From: Scybalousia_A sp964626385
GTDB lineage: Bacteria > Bacteroidota > Bacteroidia > Bacteroidales > P3
Length of the DNA: 20,781 bases
Direction: 5' to 3'
NCBI GenBank assembly: GCA_964626385.1
Contig: CAZVEO010000042.1
Location: 1-20,781, forward strand
Both the position numbers and the translations under genes were made by a program. This document shows, one piece after another, positions 16,087-20,781 of this stretch. Within the stretch, counting starts at the first letter, position 1. Each line of letters starts with the position of its first letter. The notes beneath the pieces are model-generated. The model did no database searches. It was not told the DNA's origin and worked only from the letters and a program-made list of their open reading frames with translations.

Positions 16087-16950
16087 CTATCCTAAATAAG
16101 ATTTTAAAGTTGACTTGCTTGAGGTCTGTTTTAATCTTTTTATAGCCTTTTCTTTTATTTGTCTTACTCTTTCCCTTGTCAAATCAAATTTCTCTCCTAT
16201 TTCATCTAAGGTCATAGGAGTATAACCATCTAGCCCAAAAAACATTCTTATTATATCTGCTTCCTTATTAGAAAGAGTAGAAATAGCTCTATTTATTTCT
16301 GTTTTCAAACTCTCATACATCAATTCGCTCTCCGGAGTAACATTATCCTCAGAACGCATAAAGTCATACATAGTATTGTCTTCATCATTTGCCAAAGGAG
16401 CGTCCATTGATAAATGCTTACCTGTATGTCTCATACTTTCCTTTACCTCATAGTCTGATATATCCAAAGTAGCAGCCACTTCTTCATAGTTTGGAGTACG
16501 CTCATATTCTTGTTCCAATTTGGCAAAAGTCTTGTTTATCTTATTCATAGAACCTATCTTATTCAAAGGCAAACGAACAATACGACTTTGCTCAGCCAAG
16601 GCTTGAAGTATGCTTTGACGTATCCACCAAACAGCGTATGAAATAAACTTGAAACCACGCGTTTCATCAAAACGCTGAGCAGCCTTTATAAGTCCTACAT
16701 TACCCTCGTTGATAAGGTCAGGCAGAGACATACCTTGGTTTTGATATTGCTTTGCTACAGAAACCACAAATCTCAAATTTGCTTTTGTTAGTTTGTCCAA
16801 AGCTCTTTGGTCGCCTTGCTTGATTTTTTGTGCCAAAATCACTTCCTCATCTGGCGTAATCATTTCCAAACGACCTATCTCTTGCAGATACTTGTCTAAA
16901 GATGTAATCTCCCTGTTGGTTAATTGTTTAGATATTTTTAATTGTCTCAT
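16087..16950 (-). CDS. rpoD: Primary sigma factor RpoD (sigma-ABfr type)
   Basis: The 287-residue protein is a group 1 sigma factor of the short Bacteroidota type, lacking region 1.1. Region 1.2 includes LDKYLQEIGRLEMITPDEE (18-36). Region 2 runs about 50-115 with LRFVVSVAKQYQNQGMSLPDLINEGNVGL and the -10-binding FKFISYAVWWIRQSI. Region 3 is about 120-205, and region 4 has the helix-turn-helix LDEIGEKFDLTRERVRQIKEKAI (248-270). It directs most transcription in these bacteria from promoters with TTTG and TAnnTTTG elements, several of which occur in this window. It is flanked by terminators on both sides, so it seems monocistronic. A possible -7 element upstream (TAATCTTG) has one mismatch. Confidence 0.96.
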   Translation of the reverse strand: MRQLKISKQLTNREITSLDKYLQEIGRLEMITPDEEVILAQKIKQGDQRALDKLTKANLRFVVSVAKQYQNQGMSLPDLINEGNVGLIKAAQRFDETRGFKFISYAVWWIRQSILQALAEQSRIVRLPLNKIGSMNKINKTFAKLEQEYERTPNYEEVAATLDISDYEVKESMRHTGKHLSMDAPLANDEDNTMYDFMRSEDNVTPESELMYESLKTEINRAISTLSNKEADIIRMFFGLDGYTPMTLDEIGEKFDLTRERVRQIKEKAIKRLKQTSSKSTLKSYLG

Positions 16951-17005
16951 AATACAATATTAAGCACTCTAATTTTCTTTTAACAAGATTACATACGTTA
17001 AAATC

Positions 17006-17029
17006 AAAAAAATGTTGCATAAAACAACA
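17006..17029 (-). terminator. Candidate intrinsic terminator after the ECF/sorting-domain pair
   Basis: On the minus strand TGTTG pairs with CAACA around a 7-base loop, followed by seven T. The stem is only 5 bases, so it is weak. A second A/T-rich pairing (AACAATTTT with AAAATTGTT) lies just before it. Confidence 0.4.
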
Positions 17030-17058
17030 ATTTTTTTTTATCTAAGAGAACAAAATTG

Positions 17059-17901
17059 TTATCTCAAAAGCATCAAACTGCCCTTTTGAGTATGTTTTTT
17101 GTTCTTGCTATCCCTATAGGTTATAATATAAACATAAACTCCACTCGGTGCAAAAGAGCCTTTGACATTTCCGTCCCAACCTTGATTTATATTTTTACAA
17201 GAAAAGACTTGCATACCGCCACGACTAAAAATTTTCATTTCAAAATCTGAAATTTGTTTTTCTGTTTCGGGCTTAAAGACATTGTTTGTTGCCTCTCCCG
17301 GCGTAAAAGCGTTTGGAATAAACAACTCATCTGCCTCAGGCTCTTGTTCTGTTGGTACATCTGTTTTTTTTGCAGGACTATCAATATCTGTCAAATAAAG
17401 GGTATCTTTGCTTTCTAATATTGTTTCTTGCAAAGAATAGTGAGATGTTTCTTCTGCAATAATATTTTCTATTTCATCTATTGTTTCCAAAGATTGCTTC
17501 TCTGTAGTATTTTCTACAATCGGAGTATCTTCTATTTGGGCAGTAGTAGGCTGGGGCGTATTGTTAACAGAAATATGTTTCTTTGTTATATTATTTTCAA
17601 GTGAAATAATATTACTAATAAGTGTCGTTATATTTGCATTTTTACTTACAATCTTTGTTTCTTCATTTTGAATCAATGTATTTTGTGTTTGATTTTTACT
17701 TGGTGCCAAAATCATATATGCAACAGCAAACAAAATCACTCCCATTCCTATCAATGACAAGGTTTTGAAAGGAAAAGGCTTTTTGTTTAATTGCTTTTCT
17801 ATGTTGAGCCAAACTTTTTCGTCTGGTTGTTGTTCATAGTTATTGATTCTGTCTTTAAAATTATCCAAATTATCATTGGATGGTTTATAATATGTACTCA
17901 T
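17059..17901 (-). CDS. Single-pass membrane protein with C-terminal T9SS type B-like (CHU_C) domain, candidate anti-sigma partner
   Basis: The 280-residue protein has a charged N-terminal part (1-45) with LDNFKDRINNYEQQPDEKVW, like the cytoplasmic start of Bacteroidota anti-sigma or ECF-linked proteins. One membrane helix follows (about 47-66), then a low-complexity Thr/Glu/Asn-rich stretch (70-190). Residues 193-280 match the gliding-motility-associated C-terminal domain: FIPNAFTPG, NVFKP, MKIFSRGG, GWDG, APSGVYVYIITYRD and a final LMLLR. That domain normally ends secreted T9SS type B cargo. Here there is no cleavable signal peptide, so it would face the periplasm from an inner-membrane anchor. 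The ECF sigma gene lies 5 bases upstream, the place of an anti-sigma factor, which is my inferred role. No enzymatic motif is seen. Confidence 0.8.
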   Translation of the reverse strand: MSTYYKPSNDNLDNFKDRINNYEQQPDEKVWLNIEKQLNKKPFPFKTLSLIGMGVILFAVAYMILAPSKNQTQNTLIQNEETKIVSKNANITTLISNIISLENNITKKHISVNNTPQPTTAQIEDTPIVENTTEKQSLETIDEIENIIAEETSHYSLQETILESKDTLYLTDIDSPAKKTDVPTEQEPEADELFIPNAFTPGEATNNVFKPETEKQISDFEMKIFSRGGMQVFSCKNINQGWDGNVKGSFAPSGVYVYIITYRDSKNKKHTQKGSLMLLR

Positions 17902-17906
17902 AATTT

Positions 17907-18452
17907 TTATTGTTTTTTCAATTGATTTAAATAATTTTTCATTTTTATCTTTGCTCTCATATTGATAGACCTAAGTGTAGAGGCATTTCTTCCTGTGATT
18001 TTCTCCACTTCTTTATAAGAAAGGTCTTCCATTTCCAACATATTAAAAAGTATTCTTTCCTCTTTTTTCAAAGAATGAAGTGCTTGCAACAATTCTTTGG
18101 TTGTAAATCTATCTGTATCTACATCAAAAACAAAATCTTTACTTTCGTCTGAAAATTTTTCTATATCCTGTGTGGCAAAAATCTTTTTCTTATTCTTAAA
18201 AGAATCTATTATATTGTTGATAAGTACTTTTCTAACCCATGCTCCGAGGTTTGTTATGTTTTTGAAGTACTTGGGAGCAGAGAATATTTTTATAAAAGTA
18301 TCTTGTAACATATCCTCCGCGTCTTCCTTGTTTGATAAATACCTAAGGCATATAGCAAACATTTTCGCAGAGTACATTTCGTACAATGCTTTTTGATACT
18401 CTCTTTCTCCTCTAAAACAGCCTTGAATAATATCCTCTTGAGTATATTTCAT
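17907..18452 (-). CDS. ECF-type RNA polymerase sigma factor
   Basis: This 181-residue protein has the two ECF sigma regions only. Region 2 (about 22-90) includes FAICLRYLSNKEDAEDMLQDTFIKIF and AWVRKVLINNIIDSFKN. Region 4 (about 118-175) includes LQALHSLKKEERILFNML, and the helix-turn-helix SYKEVEKITGRNASTLRSINMRAK, shown here in parts. The length is usual for the group. The membrane protein with a T9SS type B-like domain starts 5 bases downstream, so the two are likely co-transcribed and functionally linked. I saw no TAnnTTTG element in the 64 bases upstream, compatible with autoregulation from an ECF-type promoter or read-through from rsmG. The regulon is unknown; T9SS or envelope genes are a reasonable guess. 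Confidence 0.93.
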   Translation of the reverse strand: MKYTQEDIIQGCFRGEREYQKALYEMYSAKMFAICLRYLSNKEDAEDMLQDTFIKIFSAPKYFKNITNLGAWVRKVLINNIIDSFKNKKKIFATQDIEKFSDESKDFVFDVDTDRFTTKELLQALHSLKKEERILFNMLEMEDLSYKEVEKITGRNASTLRSINMRAKIKMKNYLNQLKKQ

Positions 18453-18516
18453 TTTATACTTTTATATAAGATGAGACTTTTTTTTTTGTTTTCTGTTGCA
18501 AAAAAAACAAAAAAAT

Positions 18517-19155
18517 CTATGCTCTAATATAAACAATACATTTGCTATCAAAATATTCCTCTTGTGAGAATATGTTTTTTATATCAAATATTTCATAATA
18601 ACCTTTGTAATCGGACATTTCCTCATAAGCATCCGTACCTTTCAAATAGAGTATTCCATTTTTTAGTTTGTTTATAGAACTCTTGTGTATTTTGTTCTTT
18701 GATAATAAGAGAAAATCATGCATATTGGTAACCGCACGTGAGACTATGAAATCATATTTATTCTTTATATCTTTGCAATCAATTTGCTCGGCAACAATAT
18801 TGGTTAAACCTAATTCTTGAACTATGGCATTTACAACTTTTATTTTTTTTGCCGTCCTATCTATTAGATGAAAAGAAGCCTCAGGAAAAAGTATTGCCAA
18901 AGGCACACCGGGAAAGCCTCCCCCCGTGCCAACGTCTAATATCTTGGTATTTGCAACAAATGGACTTACCTTGCCTATGGACAAAGAATGAAGTATGTGA
19001 TGAGAAAACAAATTGCCTATATCTTTACGAGAAATAACATTTATTTTTTCATTCCACGCCTCATATAAAGAGGGCAAACTTAAAAACTGCTCTTTTTGTT
19101 TATCTGTCAAAAAAGGAAAAAACTGCTCTAAATATTTTATATTCTCTTCATTCAT
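18517..19155 (-). CDS. rsmG: 16S rRNA (guanine-N7) methyltransferase RsmG
   Basis: The 212-residue protein is RsmG (GidB), which methylates N7 of G527 in 16S rRNA (E. coli numbering) with SAM. The N-terminal YEAWNEKINVISRKDI (31-46) and the SAM-binding LDVGTGGGFPGVPLAI (73-88) are diagnostic, with HLIDRTAKKIKVV (96-108) as the next motif and VSRAV (about 137-141) later. No residues look lost. Loss of RsmG gives low-level streptomycin resistance in several bacteria. It starts about 100 bases after tRNA-Ser and could be read from the tRNA promoter, as no terminator is seen between them. Confidence 0.95.
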   Translation of the reverse strand: MNEENIKYLEQFFPFLTDKQKEQFLSLPSLYEAWNEKINVISRKDIGNLFSHHILHSLSIGKVSPFVANTKILDVGTGGGFPGVPLAILFPEASFHLIDRTAKKIKVVNAIVQELGLTNIVAEQIDCKDIKNKYDFIVSRAVTNMHDFLLLSKNKIHKSSINKLKNGILYLKGTDAYEEMSDYKGYYEIFDIKNIFSQEEYFDSKCIVYIRA

Positions 19156-19255
19156 AAAAACAGAACTTATTTTTTATTGTTGCACTATAAACACTAAAAA
19201 AGGTCAAAGACATGGTAAGCCCTCAACCTATCTTAGTTATTTATTATTTTAAACT

Positions 19256-19343
19256 TGGCGGAGAGTGAGGGATTCGAACCCCCGGAGGTGTTACCCTCAA
19301 CGGTTTTCAAGACCGCCGCTATCGACCACTCAGCCAACTCTCC
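19256..19343 (-). tRNA. tRNA-Ser(UGA), with encoded CCA
   Basis: The minus-strand product folds as a class II tRNA of 88 bases. Acceptor arms GGAGAGT and ACTCTCC pair fully, the discriminator is G and CCA is encoded. The anticodon stem GCGGT/ACCGT encloses CTTGAAA with anticodon TGA, reading UCA serine codons. A long variable arm (GAGGGTAACACCTC) and GTTCGAATC T-loop are present, as expected for tRNA-Ser. Its promoter lies just upstream. Confidence 0.95.
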
Positions 19344-19348
19344 GTATG

Positions 19349-19379
19349 CAAAGGTAGTACAATTTCTATCTCTGACAAA
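19349..19379 (-). promoter_or_regulatory. Promoter of tRNA-Ser
   Basis: On the minus strand TTTG (19379-19376) is followed after exactly 19 bases by TACCTTTG (19356-19349), full matches to both Bacteroidota promoter elements. The tRNA 5' end is only about 6 bases further on. Confidence 0.8.
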
Positions 19380-19386
19380 TTTTTTA

Positions 19387-20250
19387 CTACTTTTTTTTCA
19401 AAAAGATAAAGCGATTTTTACCAAAAATATCTTGTTTTAATTCTTTAATATATTCTATATCAGAGAAAAGAGCGAGAGTTTCTGAATATAAATTTTCGTT
19501 AATTTCTAAATATATTCTACCCTGCTTTTTTAGTCTTTTTTGTGAAAATTCTTTGATTTTTTGATAAAAAACAAGCGGATTTGCATCCTTTACGAATAAG
19601 GCAATTTCGGGTTCATAGTTTAAAACATTGTTTTTCATTTCAACTTTTTCCTTTTCCATGATATAAGGTGGGTTGGAAACTATTACATCAAAATCTTGCC
19701 AAGGAGTATCAAAGTTTTCTAACAAATTTCCTTGCATAAAATTTATATTCAAATTCAATTTTTCGCTATTTTGTTTGGCTAAAAGCAAGGCTTGTAAAGA
19801 AACGTCCATAGCAAAAAGAGAACTTTGTGGCAAATGTTTTTTAAGTGCCAAAGCTATACATCCGCTACCTGTACAAAGGTCAATAATATTTAAATTATCG
19901 TATTGTTTTTCTAAAGAAACAATATTTTGACACAACTCTTCGGTTTCGGGTCGTGGTATTAACACATTTTCATTTATATCCAAGCAAAGATTGTAAAAAT
20001 AAGCCTTCTTTAAAATTTGTTGTATAGGTTTTTCTTTTTTTAGTTGCTGAGTGGCAAGCACAATGTTAAGCAACTCCGATTCGTTTATTTTTTCTTGCGG
20101 AAAAGCCAAAAGATGAGCAGAGTCTATCTTACAATATTCTTCAAACAAAATATTTATCAAAGATTTTATTTCATTATAAGAATATTTATTCTTCAATTCC
20201 TCCAAAATATAATTCCTTATATCTTCTATTGAGTTTGATAGCGTTTTCAT
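19387..20250 (-). CDS. prmC: Peptide chain release factor N5-glutamine methyltransferase PrmC
   Basis: The 287-residue protein is PrmC (HemK), which methylates the glutamine of the GGQ motif in release factors RF1/RF2. The N-terminal helical domain (about 1-85) is followed by LIPRPETEEL (97-106), the SAM-binding DLCTGSGCIALAL (124-136) and the catalytic NPPY (193-196) with the downstream NYEPEIALF block (211-219). Full length and no missing residues. The start is the first ATG, about 24 bases after a probable transcription start from a TAATTTTG element. The tRNA promoter begins inside the short gap after its stop codon. Confidence 0.95.
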   Translation of the reverse strand: MKTLSNSIEDIRNYILEELKNKYSYNEIKSLINILFEEYCKIDSAHLLAFPQEKINESELLNIVLATQQLKKEKPIQQILKKAYFYNLCLDINENVLIPRPETEELCQNIVSLEKQYDNLNIIDLCTGSGCIALALKKHLPQSSLFAMDVSLQALLLAKQNSEKLNLNINFMQGNLLENFDTPWQDFDVIVSNPPYIMEKEKVEMKNNVLNYEPEIALFVKDANPLVFYQKIKEFSQKRLKKQGRIYLEINENLYSETLALFSDIEYIKELKQDIFGKNRFIFLKKK

Positions 20251-20279
20251 TAAAATTATATAAACTATGTATACCTATG

Positions 20280-20287
20280 CAAAATTA
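20280..20287 (-). promoter_or_regulatory. Bacteroidota -7 promoter element (TAATTTTG) before prmC
   Basis: The minus strand reads TAATTTTG, a full match to TAnnTTTG, about 30 bases before the prmC ATG. The -33 region (around 20308-20311) lacks a clear TTTG, so this is a moderate call. Confidence 0.5.
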
Positions 20288-20311
20288 CAACAAATATAAA
20301 AGTTATACACC

Positions 20312-20467
20312 CATAAGGTATTTTAAAGTGCACAGGTCGTTACTCTGCTAGGTTGTTATGAGTTACAGCCTGAGGCTGTTCTATAAGGGCAGATCCGTTA
20401 AACTTTGTAATACGCTTTGCGTCTATGCTAACCTATCAAAAAACTTATAACAACCTATGCTAACCTA
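20312..20467. repeat. Dispersed intergenic repeat element, copy B
   Basis: This copy contains the same blocks as copy A in the same order: CATAAGGTAT (20312-20321), TTATGAGTTA (20356-20365), TCTATAAGGGCA (20380-20391) and the identical 21-base block at 20424-20444. TATGCTAACCTA occurs again at 20456-20467, 32 bases after its first copy. A different inverted repeat is present here: TAGGTTGTTATGAG (20349-20362) pairs with 20444-20457 with one mismatch. Like copy A, it has no coding frame and lies upstream of a minus-strand gene. Confidence 0.7.
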
Positions 20468-20601
20468 AAAAAATAACGGCTGTGCCCTTATAAAACAGGT
20501 TCAGCCTGCAGTCACAGGCTGTTTTAAAGACGCTAAGCGTATGTGTTTTTGTAACGGCTTTGCCCTTATAAATCACCCTGCGGGTGCACCCTGTGGGTGC
20601 A
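20365..20601. repeat. Cluster of short GC-rich hairpins, mostly with 3-base loops
   Basis: Eight or so small palindromes stand out against the A/T-rich background: ACAGCC-TGA-GGCTGT (20365-20379), ACGC-TTT-GCGT (20412-20422), GGC-TGT-GCC (20478-20486), CAGCCTG with CAGGCTG around a 6-base loop (20502-20521), ACGC-TAA-GCGT (20530-20540), GGC-TTT-GCC (20556-20564), CACCC-TGC-GGGTG (20574-20586) and CACCC-TGT-GGGTG (20587-20599). The last two are tandem copies. AACAGGC-ACA-GCCTGTT at the epimerase terminator is of the same style. Their function is unknown. Confidence 0.7.
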
Positions 20602-20651
20602 AAATCGGTTTACTGAGAATCAATGAGTTACAAAAAAAAAGTGTGCACGCG

Positions 20652-20683
20652 TTTGGTCAGGTCAAAAAATCTTCGTAACTTTG
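20652..20683 (+). promoter_or_regulatory. Plus-strand promoter at the right end
   Basis: TTTG (20652-20655) is followed after 20 bases by TAACTTTG (20676-20683), matching both Bacteroidota promoter elements. Transcription would run out of the window, the only sign of a plus-strand transcript here. A further TACCTTTG at 20722-20729 lacks a -33 partner. Confidence 0.6.
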
Positions 20684-20761
20684 TAAGAGAAAAACAGCCC
20701 TATCACAAAATTAACGATTTTTACCTTTGTAACTACTTGATAATCAACGATAACGAATCTT

Positions 20762-20781
20762 CGTTTCGAGAAATCGAAACG
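20762..20781 (+). other. Perfect hairpin with GAAA tetraloop at the window end
   Basis: CGTTTCGA (20762-20769) and TCGAAACG (20774-20781) form an 8-base stem closed by GAAA, a GNRA tetraloop when transcribed on the plus strand. An overlapping smaller hairpin, AACGA/TCGTT (20752-20765), cannot form at the same time. The sequence after it is not available, so a terminator, leader or DNA-binding site are all possible. Confidence 0.45.

Larger units (their letters stand above)
20251..20781. other. 531-base stretch without a recognisable gene
   Basis: It holds the prmC promoter element, repeat copy B, the hairpin cluster, a plus-strand promoter (20652-20683) and a terminal hairpin (20762-20781). 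No open frame with a convincing start was seen on either strand; a plus-strand gene may start beyond the right edge. Confidence 0.6.

Noticed and set aside
18453..18516. A/T-rich hairpin between rsmG's upstream neighbour region and the ECF gene
   Set aside because: Only A/T pairs from long A and T runs; such pairing is expected by chance here.
19255..19440. Plus-strand frame of 61 codons starting AESEGFEPPEVLPS
   Set aside because: It is the antisense of the tRNA-Ser gene and runs into prmC; this peptide type is a well-known artefact of tRNA complements.

Overview
The window looks like chromosomal DNA of a low-GC member of the Bacteroidota, probably near Bacteroidales. Supporting signs are a short primary sigma factor without region 1.1, promoters of the TTTG/TAnnTTTG type, a GldI-like lipoprotein, a C-terminal domain resembling type IX secretion (T9SS) type B sorting signals, a TPM/LemA pair, and the secreted 'asparagine synthetase B-like' family. 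All 19 recognised protein genes and the one tRNA lie on the minus strand, so transcription runs from right to left.

From right to left: positions 20251-20781 hold no recognisable gene but are dense in small hairpins and dispersed repeats, and end in a good plus-strand promoter and a hairpin. Next come prmC (release-factor methyltransferase), tRNA-Ser(UGA) with its own promoter, rsmG (16S rRNA methyltransferase), and an ECF sigma factor followed by a membrane protein whose outer part looks like a T9SS type B sorting domain. Then comes the primary sigma factor rpoD with a clear intrinsic terminator. A second unit follows from a good promoter: a TPM-domain protein with zinc-ribbon-like cysteines, LemA, and an FnlC-type UDP-sugar 2-epimerase ending in an intrinsic terminator.

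After a 272-base repeat-bearing intergenic stretch comes a tightly packed run: ClC chloride channel/transporter with CBS domains, asd, two tandem PagL-like lipid A deacylases, a DNA methyltransferase and PmeII-type restriction endonuclease that overlap by about 140 bases, and dnaB. A short gap then leads to a secreted GATase-like protein, an NrnA-type DHH phosphoesterase, an FKBP-like lipoprotein, and a phospholipase D-family gene cut by the left edge.

Most genes are housekeeping or envelope genes. The more unusual parts are the ECF sigma/sorting-domain pair, two diverged but collinear copies of an intergenic repeat element (near 12.63-12.80 kb and 20.31-20.45 kb), the restriction-modification pair inserted between an envelope gene and dnaB with tight overlaps, and two PagL-like paralogues that seem to lack the catalytic glutamate. 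No CRISPR array, complete transposon or rRNA was seen.
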